The notes under the pieces: model-generated
Seen by the model: only the letters and a program-made list of their open reading frames with translations
What the model was told of the DNA's origin: nothing
Database searches by the model: none
Origin: Qipengyuania sediminis
Lineage (GTDB): Bacteria; Pseudomonadota; Alphaproteobacteria; Sphingomonadales; Sphingomonadaceae
Assembly (NCBI RefSeq): GCF_004358425.1
Contig: NZ_CP037948.1
Location: 2,108,001 to 2,172,000 of the forward strand
DNA length: 64,000 nucleotides
Direction: 5' to 3'
Shown: in pieces, positions 29,762-38,592 of the stretch
How positions within the stretch are numbered: position 1 is the stretch's first letter
How the letters are laid out: the number at the start of each line of letters is the position of its first letter
Program-made: the position numbers and the translations under genes

Positions 29762-31633
29762 TCATGTGCCGCCGGCGGCGATCCAGCGGTCGATCTTCGC
29801 CTCCAGCACCGGCAGCGGCAGCGCTCCGGTATCGAGCACCTGGGCATGGAAGGCGCGGATGTCGAAGCGCGGCCCCAACTTATCCTCGGCCCGCTTGCGA
29901 AGCTCCTGGATCTTGAGCGCGCCGACCTTGTAGGCGAGCGCCTGGGTGGGAATCGCGATATAGCGCTCGACCTCCGCGGTCGCATCGGTGCGCCCCATCG
30001 CGCTGTTGGCGAGCATGTAATCGATCGCCTTGTCGCGGCTCCACCCCTTGGCGTGGATACCGGTATCGACCACCAGCCGCATCGCGCGCAGCATCTCGTC
30101 GTCCAGCGTGCCCTGCCGCTGATAGGGGTCGTCGAACAGACCCATGGGATAGCCGAGGGTCTCGGCATAGAGCGCCCAGCCTTCGACATAGGCAGTATTG
30201 CCGCCGAAGCGCATGAAGGCGGGGAGGGCCGCGTTCTCGCGCGCCAGGCTGATCTGGAAGTGATGCCCCGGCGCGCCTTCGTGCAGATAGAGCGTGGTCA
30301 TGCCCGGCGTGGTGCGGCTGGGGAGGTCGTAGGCGTTGAAATAGAACACCCCCGGGCGGCTGCCGTCGGGGGCGCCGGCTTCATAGCTGCCGCCGGCCTG
30401 GAATTGCTCGCGGAACGGCTCGTAGGGGCGGATCTCCAGCGGCGTCTTGGGCACCACCGAGAAGAAGCGCGGCACCAGCGCGTCGACCCGTTTGCCGATG
30501 TCGTAATAGGCCTGGGTCAGCCATTCGCGGCTCTTCGGCTTGAACTTGGGATCGGTGCGGATGTGGTCGAAGAACTGCGCCAGCGTACCCTTGAAGCCGA
30601 CTTCGGTCTTTACCTGTTCCATGCCCTTGCGGATGCGCGCCACTTCGGCGAGGCCGAGGTCGTGCAGGGTATCGGCGGTGAGCGGCAGCGTGGTCGATGC
30701 CTCGATCATGTCCGCGTAAAGCCCGGCGCCGCCCTTCATCTCGGTGAGGCCGACGCTGGTGCGCGCCTTGGGCAGATATTCGCTTTTAAGGAAATCGCGC
30801 AGCCGCGTGTTGGCGGCATAGACCTCGGCAAGGCTGGCGCGGTATTCGCGGGTCAGGCGCGCCTTGTCCGCCGCGCCCATCTCCGCCGGGAAGGCGGCGA
30901 CGGGCCCCCAGAACGGCGACTGTTCCACCGGCAAAGCGATCTGGGTGTCGAGCTGCGAGATCACATTCGCGATCGTCAGCCGGGTCTCCAGCACCCCGCT
31001 TGCCAGCCCTTCGCGGAACTTGGCGATCGCGCGGTCGGTGAGCCTCGCATATTCGCGGTGGCGCGCCATCGCGTTCTCGTAATCCTTGACCGTCTTGAAC
31101 GGCGCCGCGCCCTTGCCGCTCGAGAAGGTCGGGTAGAATGTGTGGAAGCCGAAGAAATGGTTGACCGGGCGGGTCTCGGTCAGCGCCAGGCGTTCGGGAG
31201 CGAGGCCTTTCAGCGTCTGACGCTGATTGTAGGCGAAGACGTCCCAGGCGATCTGGTCGGTGGGGCTGAGGCTGGCGCGGTCGATCGCCTCCAGCCTGGC
31301 GAGATTGTCCTCCGCCATCGCTTTCAGGGCCGCGTTGTACTCCGGCGTAAGCGCATCCGATAGGCGATCGGCATAGCGCAGATCGCCCCGGCTGATCGCG
31401 GCGATCGGGTTCAAGCGCAGCACCGCCTCATCGGCAGCGGCGAAGAGCGCGAAGAGGCGGTCGTGCGGTTTGGCTGCGTCCTCGACCGCACTTCCTGCTG
31501 CTTCCATGTTAGCACGCGTGTCGGCGACAGCGGCTTCTTCTGCCGAGGCCATTCGGCTTTCCATGCCGGTCGTCGCACACGCGGTGAGCGGCAGCGCGGC
31601 GGCGGTGAGCAACGCCAAACGGAATGCGGTCAT
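29762..31633 (-). CDS. DUF885 lipoprotein (second of a tandem pair)
   Basis: 623 aa. Lipobox Cys19 (PLTAC) is followed by an extra Ala/Glu-rich linker of about 30 residues and a full DUF885 domain: LYLHEGAPGHHFQ, VEGWALYAETLGYPMGLFD, DTGIHAKGWSRDKAIDYM. Paralogous to the next gene; shared motifs and gene order point to a local duplication. GGGAGAC precedes the ATG at 31633; an ATG five codons earlier (31648) is less likely. Predicted envelope-attached zinc peptidase. It follows the amidohydrolase gene in the same orientation. Confidence 0.88.
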   Translation of the reverse strand: MTAFRLALLTAAALPLTACATTGMESRMASAEEAAVADTRANMEAAGSAVEDAAKPHDRLFALFAAADEAVLRLNPIAAISRGDLRYADRLSDALTPEYNAALKAMAEDNLARLEAIDRASLSPTDQIAWDVFAYNQRQTLKGLAPERLALTETRPVNHFFGFHTFYPTFSSGKGAAPFKTVKDYENAMARHREYARLTDRAIAKFREGLASGVLETRLTIANVISQLDTQIALPVEQSPFWGPVAAFPAEMGAADKARLTREYRASLAEVYAANTRLRDFLKSEYLPKARTSVGLTEMKGGAGLYADMIEASTTLPLTADTLHDLGLAEVARIRKGMEQVKTEVGFKGTLAQFFDHIRTDPKFKPKSREWLTQAYYDIGKRVDALVPRFFSVVPKTPLEIRPYEPFREQFQAGGSYEAGAPDGSRPGVFYFNAYDLPSRTTPGMTTLYLHEGAPGHHFQISLARENAALPAFMRFGGNTAYVEGWALYAETLGYPMGLFDDPYQRQGTLDDEMLRAMRLVVDTGIHAKGWSRDKAIDYMLANSAMGRTDATAEVERYIAIPTQALAYKVGALKIQELRKRAEDKLGPRFDIRAFHAQVLDTGALPLPVLEAKIDRWIAAGGT

Positions 31634-31699
31634 GATGTCGTCTCCCATGAAGTCTTTCCGTGCTGGGCACCCGTCACATCCGCCCCTGTCGCTCGACCA

Positions 31700-31725
31700 A
31701 CCGCCGACACGGGCCGACCGGCGGT
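31700..31725 (-). terminator. Hairpin after the amidohydrolase gene
   Basis: A 7-bp stem ACCGCCG/CGGCGGT encloses a 12-base loop just past the amidohydrolase stop. There is no T-run, so it may attenuate rather than end transcription into the DUF885 genes. Confidence 0.35.
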
Positions 31726-32987
31726 CAGGGGACGATCCGCCCGCGCGCCATCACCCAGTCGACCTTTTCGAGCACGGTCACGTCGCGCGTCGGGTCGCCC
31801 GACACCGCGATGATGTCGGCGCTGTAGCCCGGCGCGATGCGGCCGATCTCGGTTTCAAGACCCAGCACCTTCGCGGCCGCGGTCGTCGCGCTGGCCAGCG
31901 CCTGGCGGTCGCTCATGCCCTGCGCACGCATCAGCCGGAATTCCCCCGCATTCCGGCCGTGCTCGAACACGCCTGCATCGGTGCCGAAGGCGATGGGGAC
32001 GCCCCATTTCATGGCCTGGCCCATGAAGACCCTGGCCTTTTCGGCCACCGCACGCACCTTGGTCTCGACCGTGGGCGTATAGACGCCTTTGCCGAGCCGT
32101 TCGGAAATGCCCTGGAACGCCATCAGCGTCGGCACCAGAACCGTGCCCCCCGTCCGCATCGTACGCGCCGCCGCTTCGTCGAGGTAGGTGCCATGCTCGA
32201 TCGTATCGATGCCCGCGCGCGCCGCCGCCTCCATTCCGCGCGCGCCGTGCGCATGGGCCATGACCTTGAGGCCGAGCGAATGCGCGGTATCGGCGATCGC
32301 CTTCATCTCCTCGGAAGTGAAGTGCGCTTCCAGCCCGCGGCCCTGCTGACTGAGCACCCCGCCCGTCGCGGTGATCTTGATGACGTCGCTGCCGTTCTGG
32401 CTTGCGCGGCGAACTTTGGCTGCGCATTCGAGCGGGCCGGTGCAGGTGAACCCGCTCGACAGCGCCTCGTTGATCTCGGGGCGGAAGCCGGTGACGTCGC
32501 CATGCCCGCCGATGATCGCGAGCGGGGGCCCCGCGGCAAGGATGCGCGGGCCGGGGATCAGCCCCTCCGCCGTGCCGCGCCGCAACGCGAAGGCGGTTTG
32601 GGCAGCGCTCCCCGCTTCGCGCACCGTGGTAAAGCCCGCCCTGACCGTCACCAGCGCATTCTTCGCGCCCACGACCACGCCCCAGTCCTCGGACTCGACC
32701 GCTTCCTTCCAGAAGTCCCCACCCGGATCGCCGGTCAAATGGACGTGGAGATCGGTGAGGCCGGGAACCAGCGTCTTGCCCGCAAGCCGCACAACCCGCG
32801 CGCCAGCGGGGCCGGAGACGAGACCGTCCTCGACCGCGACGATCCGCCCGTCGGTCACGGTCACGCTCGATGGCCCGCGGACAGGCGCCTGCGGGTCGGT
32901 CACCACCGCATCGGCCTGGATAACGATGGTTTCGGCGGTAGCGGGCGCAGCCAGGGCAAGCGCCGCGGCGGCAATGGCATTTCGCAT
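31725..32987 (-). CDS. Exported metal-dependent amidohydrolase
   Basis: 420 aa with a Sec signal peptide (MRNAIAAAALALAAPATA). It is an amidohydrolase-superfamily TIM barrel: HVH at residues 81-83 (TDLHVHLTGD), VIKITATGGVLSQ (likely carbamylated-lysine region), KVMAHAHGARG, IEHGTYLDEAA and FGTDAGVFEHG with the metal-binding aspartate. The layout resembles imidazolonepropionase/prolidase-like (Xaa-Pro or Xaa-Arg dipeptidase) enzymes exported to the periplasm. GGGAGAGAC precedes the ATG at 32987. With the two DUF885 proteins it may form a peptide-degrading set; that is inference. Confidence 0.88.
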   Translation of the reverse strand: MRNAIAAAALALAAPATAETIVIQADAVVTDPQAPVRGPSSVTVTDGRIVAVEDGLVSGPAGARVVRLAGKTLVPGLTDLHVHLTGDPGGDFWKEAVESEDWGVVVGAKNALVTVRAGFTTVREAGSAAQTAFALRRGTAEGLIPGPRILAAGPPLAIIGGHGDVTGFRPEINEALSSGFTCTGPLECAAKVRRASQNGSDVIKITATGGVLSQQGRGLEAHFTSEEMKAIADTAHSLGLKVMAHAHGARGMEAAARAGIDTIEHGTYLDEAAARTMRTGGTVLVPTLMAFQGISERLGKGVYTPTVETKVRAVAEKARVFMGQAMKWGVPIAFGTDAGVFEHGRNAGEFRLMRAQGMSDRQALASATTAAAKVLGLETEIGRIAPGYSADIIAVSGDPTRDVTVLEKVDWVMARGRIVP

Positions 32988-33038
32988 GTCGTCTCTCCCC
33001 GAGGCCGTGATGCCCGCGGCGACGGGGGGTGGCAAGGG

Positions 33039-33944
33039 CTAGAACGTGTAGCCGACGCCGAGCGCGAGGAAGAACTGGTCGGCGCTGCCGCGCACCCGCG
33101 TGAACGGCGTGTCCGCCGCATCGCCCAGCATCCGCGAATAGCCGCCGATCGCGAAACCGGCGAGCCCGCCATTGGTGAGGTCGCCGTCGAAGTCGATGCC
33201 GGCCAGGATGTTCGCGCCCAGCTTGTCGAACCCGCCCTCCGCCGTGAACGCGGCAAGCGCCTCGCCTGTCGCCAGCCCAGCCGGGGCCGCGCCTACAGAG
33301 TAGTAGTAATCGGCATAGCTGTCGTCGACATGGCGGGCCGAGAGTGACAGGCTGACCGCCGCGCCGCGGCTGACCGGAGTGAAGTAGGTGATCGAGGGAT
33401 TGATGGTCATACCTTCATGCGCACCGGCGACGTCCCACAGCACATCCGCGCTGATACTGAGGCTGTCGAACCCGTGCAGCACGCCGGGGAAGGTCACGCC
33501 AACGGTCGGGCCGACCTCGATGGCGGTGTCGAGCTCGCCATAGGCGCGAACCACCTCGTCCTCGATCTGGTCGGCGCGGTTGCGGTTGAGGCGCGCGGCA
33601 ACGCCAAGGCTGAAGCCGGTCGCGCCGGTCCGGTCGGGGATGAGGTCGAGCGCAAGGCCGGCTGCGCGCGGATTGATCGAAACCCCACCGAGGCGACCCT
33701 GAAGTAAAGGCAGCGGCGAGAGCACGTAATCGTCGGAACCGTCGTAAGAGGCAATGAGAGCGGCACCCGCGCCCAGCGTCACCCAGTCGCCTTCGAACAC
33801 GCTGCCTGCGGGGATCGCGGCCTCGGCCGGGGCGGCGGGGCTTTCCGGCGCGCGCGGCTCGTTCCCCGGGTCCTGCGCGAGGGCCGGTGCTGCTGCCAAT
33901 AGAAGAGCGGCGCCGATCGAGGCGCGAAGGATGGCGTGATTCAT
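33039..33944 (-). CDS. MipA/OmpV family outer-membrane protein
   Basis: 301 aa. A signal peptide ends in APALAQ. The mature protein has the family N-terminus (WVTLGAGAALIASYDGSDDYVLSPLP), alternating beta-strands, and a C-terminal phenylalanine (LALGVGYTF), as expected for a beta-barrel. MipA in E. coli is a scaffold for murein hydrolase MltA with a synthase; OmpV-type proteins are porin-like. Which applies here is unknown. GGAG lies 9 bases before the ATG at 33944. Divergent from crtY; first gene of the amidohydrolase/DUF885 run, with a 51-base gap. Confidence 0.87.
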   Translation of the reverse strand: MNHAILRASIGAALLLAAAPALAQDPGNEPRAPESPAAPAEAAIPAGSVFEGDWVTLGAGAALIASYDGSDDYVLSPLPLLQGRLGGVSINPRAAGLALDLIPDRTGATGFSLGVAARLNRNRADQIEDEVVRAYGELDTAIEVGPTVGVTFPGVLHGFDSLSISADVLWDVAGAHEGMTINPSITYFTPVSRGAAVSLSLSARHVDDSYADYYYSVGAAPAGLATGEALAAFTAEGGFDKLGANILAGIDFDGDLTNGGLAGFAIGGYSRMLGDAADTPFTRVRGSADQFFLALGVGYTF

Positions 33945-34016
33945 GGCTGAAGCTCCCTGTCTACGGCCGAACGGCGCTTGCGCGGGGCGGTTCCGCTCCC
34001 CTACGCGCCGGGGGCA

Positions 34017-35219
34017 ATGGCGACAAATCTTTTCGAGCCGACCATTCCCGATCTCGCTATCGTCGGCGGCGGGCTCGCCGGGGGGCTCGTCGCCCTGGCG
34101 GTCACGCGCGCGCGGCCTGCGCTGTCCCTGGTTCTGATCGAAGCCGGCGACAGCTTCGGGGGCAACCACCGCTGGAGCTGGTTCGAAGGCGATCTCGAAG
34201 CGGAGGCGGAAGCACTTCTGGATTGCTTTCCGCTCACGGTCTGGCGGGGCGGCTATACCGTGCGCTTCCCCGGTTTCGCGCGCCGCCTGCCAGCGAGCTA
34301 TCGTTCGCTTGCGAGCTGCGATTTCGACGCCAGTCTGCGCCGCCTGCTGCCGCAGCAAGCGATCCGCACCGGTTCTCGCGCCATTGCTCTCGATGCAACT
34401 GGCGTCACTCTGGAGAGCGGCGAGCGGATCGCGGCGCGAGCGGTGATCGACTGCCGCGACTTCAAGCCTAGCGCGTATCTTACCGGCGGCTGGCAGCTCT
34501 TCGCCGGGCGCCATATCCGCACCGACGCTCCGCATGGGCTTGCCGAGCCTATCATCATGGACGCGGACCTGCCGCAGCACGATGCCTATCGCTTCGTCTA
34601 TTCGCTGCCACTTTTCGCGGACGAGGTGTTCGTGGAGGACACTTATTACGCCGATACGCCGGTGCTCGACCTCGCCGTGCTGGGGCGCAGAGTGGCCGCC
34701 TATGCCGAGGCGCGCGGCTGGACGGGGGAAACGGTCGGGGCGGAGGCGGGGCTGCTGCCGGTGTTGACCGGCGGCGATTTTGTCCGGCACCGCGAGAGCC
34801 AGGCCATGCACGGTGTGGCGCTCGCCGGCGCGCGCGGGCTCTTCAGCCATCCGCTGACGAGCTATACGCTGCCCTTCGCTGCCGAGACCGCGCTCGCGGT
34901 GGCCCGCGCCATGCCTATCCCGGGGGCAGATCTTGCCGCGCTGCTGGACGCGCGGGCGGCGAAGCACTGGCGGGCGACGCGCTTCTACCGTCTGCTCGGC
35001 AAGATGCTGTTCCAGGCGGCAGAGGCTGAAGCGCGGTGGCGCATCTTCGCGCGTTTCTACCGCTTGCCCGCGCCGCTGATCGCGCGTTTCTATGCCGGGC
35101 GCTCGACCCCGGCGGATATGGCGCGCGTGTTGATCGGGCGGCCGCCGGTCCCCATCTCGCGCGGGGTCGCCGCGCTGCTTGGCAAGGGTGCGCCATTGGT
35201 CCAAGGAAGCCGGACGTGA
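34017..35219 (+). CDS. crtY: Lycopene beta-cyclase
   Basis: 400 aa. It begins with a dinucleotide-binding motif (DLAIVGGGLAGGLVALAV), has GNHRWSWFEGDLEAEA, the FLEET-like motif as FVEDTYYADT, and SHPLTSYTLPFAAETALAVA. It cyclises the ends of lycopene to beta-carotene. The start is at 34017 (MATNLFEPT); an upstream in-frame start at 33978 adds 13 residues without support. Its stop overlaps a possible crtI GTG. First gene of the crtY-crtI-LOG-crtB run. Confidence 0.96.
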   Translation: MATNLFEPTIPDLAIVGGGLAGGLVALAVTRARPALSLVLIEAGDSFGGNHRWSWFEGDLEAEAEALLDCFPLTVWRGGYTVRFPGFARRLPASYRSLASCDFDASLRRLLPQQAIRTGSRAIALDATGVTLESGERIAARAVIDCRDFKPSAYLTGGWQLFAGRHIRTDAPHGLAEPIIMDADLPQHDAYRFVYSLPLFADEVFVEDTYYADTPVLDLAVLGRRVAAYAEARGWTGETVGAEAGLLPVLTGGDFVRHRESQAMHGVALAGARGLFSHPLTSYTLPFAAETALAVARAMPIPGADLAALLDARAAKHWRATRFYRLLGKMLFQAAEAEARWRIFARFYRLPAPLIARFYAGRSTPADMARVLIGRPPVPISRGVAALLGKGAPLVQGSRT

Positions 35220-35266
35220 CTCCGACCATTCTTCGCGACCCCGCGCCCTCGCCCACCCTCCCCGCC

Positions 35267-36754
35267 ATGACCGGCAAGACCGCCTGCGTCATCGGCGCGG
35301 GCTTCGGAGGGTTGGCGCTGGCGATAAGGCTGCAAAGCGCAGGGATCGCCACCACGCTGATCGAGGGCCGTGATAAGCCGGGCGGGCGAGGGTATTACTG
35401 GGAGCGCGAGGGCTTTACCTTCGACGCCGGACCCACCGTTATTACCGATCCCGCCTGCCTCACCGAACTCTGGGCGCTGACCGGGCACGACATGGCGGAG
35501 GACGTCACGCTGATGCCGGTGACGCCCTTCTACCGCCTCGCCTGGCCCGATGGGACCCAGTTCGACTATTCGAACGACGAGATCGCGCTCAATGCCGAGA
35601 TCGCGAAGCTCAATCCCGCCGACATCGCGGGCTACCAGCGCTTCCTCGCCTATTCGGCCGAGGTCTACGAGGAGGGCTACGTCAAGCTCGGCCACAAGCC
35701 TTTCCTCGATTTCGCGAGCATGGTGAAGGCAGCCCCCGCGCTGGCCAAGAACCAGGCGTGGCGCAGCGTCTATTCGATGGTCAGCCATTTCATCGAGGAT
35801 GAGCGGCTGCGCGAGGCATTGAGCTTCCACACGCTGCTGGTCGGCGGCAATCCGATGACCACCAGCGCGATCTATGCGCTCATTCACAAGCTCGAAAAGG
35901 ACGGCGGGGTGTGGTGGGCCAAGGGCGGCACCAACCGCCTGGTCGCGGGCATGGTCACCCATTTCGAGCGGCTCGGCGGCACGGTGCGGCTGGGCGATGC
36001 GGTGACGCAGGTCCATACCTTCGGCTGCCGCGCGAGCGAGGTGGAGACCGCGAGCGGGTGGCGGCAGCGTTTCGACGCGGTCGCCAGCAATGCCGATGTG
36101 GTGCACAGCTACAAGGCACTGCTGGGCGGCTCCAAGCGCGGCCAGGTGAACGGTGCACGGCTGGCAAGGAAGCGGTTCAGCCCCAGCCTGTTCGTGGTAC
36201 ATTTCGGGCTCGAGGGGACCTGGCCGGGCATCCCGCATCACATGATCGTGTTCGGCCCCCGTTATGGCGAGCTGCTCAAGGACATCTATGACCGCGGCGT
36301 ACTGCCGGAGGACTTCTCGATCTATCTCCACCACCCGACGGTGACCGATCCCGCCATGGCGCCGGAGGGCAAGAGCACCTTCTACGCGCTGGTACCGGTC
36401 GCCCATCTCGGCAAGCTGGCGATCGACTGGGAACAGATGGGCCCGGTGCTGGAGAAGCGCATCCTTGACGAGCTCGGGCGGCGGCTTATCCCCGACATCC
36501 ACGCACGGATCGTGACCAAGTTCCACTACACCCCGCGCGACTTCGCCACCGATCTCAACGCGCATGTCGGCAGCGCCTTCAGCCTCGAGCCGATCCTCAC
36601 GCAGAGCGCCTTCTTCCGCGCCCACAACCGCGACGACGTGATCGAGAACTTCTATCTCGTGGGCGCCGGCACCCACCCGGGCGCGGGCATCCCGGGCGTG
36701 GTCGGAAGCGCGAAGGCGACCGCCGGGCTGATGCTGGAGGATATGGCGCGGTGA
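35267..36754 (+). CDS. crtI: Phytoene desaturase (lycopene-forming type)
   Basis: 495 aa FAD enzyme. The FAD-binding motif is CVIGAGFGGLALAIRLQ, followed by GGRGYYWEREGFTFDAGPTVITDP, and the C-terminal CrtI signature GAGTHPGAGIPGVVGSAKA. It introduces double bonds into phytoene to give lycopene, the CrtY substrate. I take the ATG at 35267 because homologues begin at this motif. A GTG at 35216, overlapping the crtY stop (GTGA) with AAGGAAG upstream, would add 17 residues and is a real alternative given how often genes here are coupled. Confidence 0.96.
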   Translation: MTGKTACVIGAGFGGLALAIRLQSAGIATTLIEGRDKPGGRGYYWEREGFTFDAGPTVITDPACLTELWALTGHDMAEDVTLMPVTPFYRLAWPDGTQFDYSNDEIALNAEIAKLNPADIAGYQRFLAYSAEVYEEGYVKLGHKPFLDFASMVKAAPALAKNQAWRSVYSMVSHFIEDERLREALSFHTLLVGGNPMTTSAIYALIHKLEKDGGVWWAKGGTNRLVAGMVTHFERLGGTVRLGDAVTQVHTFGCRASEVETASGWRQRFDAVASNADVVHSYKALLGGSKRGQVNGARLARKRFSPSLFVVHFGLEGTWPGIPHHMIVFGPRYGELLKDIYDRGVLPEDFSIYLHHPTVTDPAMAPEGKSTFYALVPVAHLGKLAIDWEQMGPVLEKRILDELGRRLIPDIHARIVTKFHYTPRDFATDLNAHVGSAFSLEPILTQSAFFRAHNRDDVIENFYLVGAGTHPGAGIPGVVGSAKATAGLMLEDMAR

Positions 36755-37332
36755 AGCGCCTCGCCGTCTACTGCGGGTCCGCCACCCCCGCCGATCCGCG
36801 CTATATGGCGCTTGCGCGCGATGTCGGGATGGAGCTGGCGGAGCGCGGGATCGGCGTTGTCTATGGCGGCGGGCGGTTGGGGCTGATGGGGGCGGTGGCC
36901 TCGGGCGCGCTGGAGGCGGGGGGCGAGGTGATTGGGGTGATCCCCGAAGCGCTGGCCGGGTCCGAGGTCGCCAACCGCGATTGCACCGAGCTCCATACCG
37001 TTTCCGGGATGCACGAGCGCAAGCTGCGTTTCACCGAGCTTTCGGACGGGTTCGTCACCATCCCCGGCGGGGTGGGCACCATGGACGAGCTGTGGGAGGC
37101 GGTGAGCTGGGCGCAGCTGGGCTATCACGCCAAGCCCGTCGGCCTCCTCAACGCCTTCGGTTTCTACGATCATCTGCTCGCTTTCAACGCGCATATGGCG
37201 GCGGTCGGCTTCGTGCGGCCCGCGCATCAAGGGATATTGATCGCGGCGGAGACGTTAAGCGAACTCCTTGACGCGATGTTGCACTATACGCCCCATCGTC
37301 CGATCTTCGAAATGACCGCTGCCGACCTTTAA
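36751..37332 (+). CDS. LOG-family protein (cytokinin-riboside-phosphate phosphoribohydrolase type)
   Basis: 193 aa Rossmann-like TIGR00730 protein. VYGGGRLGLMG and the catalytic PGGVGTMDELWE motif are both intact. Family members release a base from a nucleoside 5'-monophosphate. The start is the GTG overlapping the crtI stop (GTGA), and crtB follows 6 bases after the stop. So it is embedded in the carotenoid operon. Its link to carotenoid synthesis is unknown; it may simply be carried along. Confidence 0.9.
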   Translation: MKRLAVYCGSATPADPRYMALARDVGMELAERGIGVVYGGGRLGLMGAVASGALEAGGEVIGVIPEALAGSEVANRDCTELHTVSGMHERKLRFTELSDGFVTIPGGVGTMDELWEAVSWAQLGYHAKPVGLLNAFGFYDHLLAFNAHMAAVGFVRPAHQGILIAAETLSELLDAMLHYTPHRPIFEMTAADL

Positions 37333-37338
37333 CCGCTG

Positions 37339-38433
37339 ATGGCCCGCCCCCGCCGCATCGCCCCCCGAATGCTCGCCCCTTCGCGTATCCTGCGCGAGAC
37401 TCCGGCGCGCGCCGGCGGCGGGCGCGAGCGCGAGGATCTGATCGCGCACGCCTGGGAGATGATCCGCCACGGTTCGAAGAGTTTCGCGGCCGCCAGCCGG
37501 CTGTTCGATGAGGCCGCGCGCGAACAAGCCTGGCTGCTCTACGCCTGGTGCCGCCGCTGCGATGATATCGCCGATGGGCAGGAACTGGGCGGCAAGCTTG
37601 GCGAGGAGGAGGGGGCCGAGCGCCGCATCACCGCGATCCGGCTCTTGACCGAGCGCGCCTTCGAGGGCCTCCCCACTGCGGACGCCGCCTTCGACGCCTT
37701 CGGCCTGGTCGCGCGCGAGGTCGGCCTGACGCCCGAGATGGCGGAGGACGTGATCGGCGGCTTCCAATTGGACGCGGAGGGCTGGCGGCCCCGCAGCGAG
37801 CGCGATCTCGCGCGCTATTGCTATCATGTCGCGGGCGCCGTCGGCGTGATGATGGCGCGGATCATGGGCGTCGGGCGCGACGACGCCTGGATGCTCGATC
37901 GCGCCTGCGATCTCGGCCTCGCTTTCCAGCTTGCGAATATTGCGCGCGACATGGCCGAAGATGCCGCTGCCGGGCGCTGCTACATCCCTATGGAATGGCT
38001 CGCCGAGGAGGATATCGAGCCGGGGCAGGAGATGAAGCCGCATCACCGCGAGGAGATGGCCGCGATCGCCAAACGGCTGGTGGACCGCATGGAGACGCAC
38101 GAGGCGGCAGCTAGGCTGGGCGCGGCGCGGCTCCCGTTCCGCCGCCGCTGGGCGGTGCTGGCGGCGGCCAATATCTATGGCGCGATCGGGCGCGAGGTGG
38201 TGGCGCAGGGGCCCCGCGCCTGGGACAGCCGGGTGGTGATCGGGCGCGCCGCGAAGGCGAAGCTGATCGCCCGCGCGGCCTGGGAAGCCTGGCGCAACAA
38301 GCCCGAGGAACCCCCGCAGATGCCCGAATGGACGCGCGGCGATATCCTCATCGAAGTGCGCATGAACGCCCCCATCCCGCCCCCCGACATGGGCCCGCTG
38401 CCCGAGACCGAGGTGAGCGACCGCTACGACTGA
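37339..38433 (+). CDS. crtB: Phytoene synthase
   Basis: 364 aa. Both aspartate-rich motifs of trans-isoprenyl head-to-head synthases are present: CDDIAD at about 74-79 and ARDMAED near 202-208. LARYCYHVAGAVGVMMARIMG lies between. It condenses two geranylgeranyl diphosphates to phytoene. No GGPP synthase, hydroxylase or ketolase gene is in the window. The start is taken at 37339; an ATG at 37369 (MLAPSRILRE) is possible. A C-terminal Pro-rich tail (PPQMPEW...PPPDMGPLP) extends past the usual core. Confidence 0.95.
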   Translation: MARPRRIAPRMLAPSRILRETPARAGGGREREDLIAHAWEMIRHGSKSFAAASRLFDEAAREQAWLLYAWCRRCDDIADGQELGGKLGEEEGAERRITAIRLLTERAFEGLPTADAAFDAFGLVAREVGLTPEMAEDVIGGFQLDAEGWRPRSERDLARYCYHVAGAVGVMMARIMGVGRDDAWMLDRACDLGLAFQLANIARDMAEDAAAGRCYIPMEWLAEEDIEPGQEMKPHHREEMAAIAKRLVDRMETHEAAARLGAARLPFRRRWAVLAAANIYGAIGREVVAQGPRAWDSRVVIGRAAKAKLIARAAWEAWRNKPEEPPQMPEWTRGDILIEVRMNAPIPPPDMGPLPETEVSDRYD

Positions 38434-38443
38434 GAACGAGGCG

Positions 38444-38491
38444 ATCCCGGCGAACGCGACCGCCGGGATTGCCGCCCCGCCCTTGGGCGGC
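38444..38491 (+). terminator. Two adjacent hairpins after crtB
   Basis: Stem ATCCCGGCG/CGCCGGGAT (38444-38469) is followed by GCCGCCC/GGGCGGC (38471-38491). Neither has a T-run, but together they probably mark the 3' end of the crt transcript. Confidence 0.45.
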
Positions 38492-38516
38492 TCTGAATGA
38501 CGACCGGGTATCATCT

Positions 38517-38553
38517 CGTCACTGCGAGGAGCGCGGTGACGAAGCAATCCAGG
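38517..38553. repeat. Dispersed repeat of the RHCEERxDEAIQ-encoding type
   Basis: CGTCACTGCGAGGAGCGCGG, then TGACGAAGCAATCCAG. GTCAC and GTGAC can pair. Translated in one frame it reads RHCEERGDEAIQ, the signature by which this widespread bacterial repeat often turns up in databases as spurious ORFs. One copy here, in the 159-base gap between crtB and the carboxylase gene. Confidence 0.8.
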
Positions 38554-38592
38554 TGCCAACGCCTCGCCATGCTCGAAGCTTTGAGCTAGCGG

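Noticed and set aside
35090..36676. 528-codon minus-strand frame opposite crtI
   Set aside because: Antisense shadow; crtI is complete and unambiguous.
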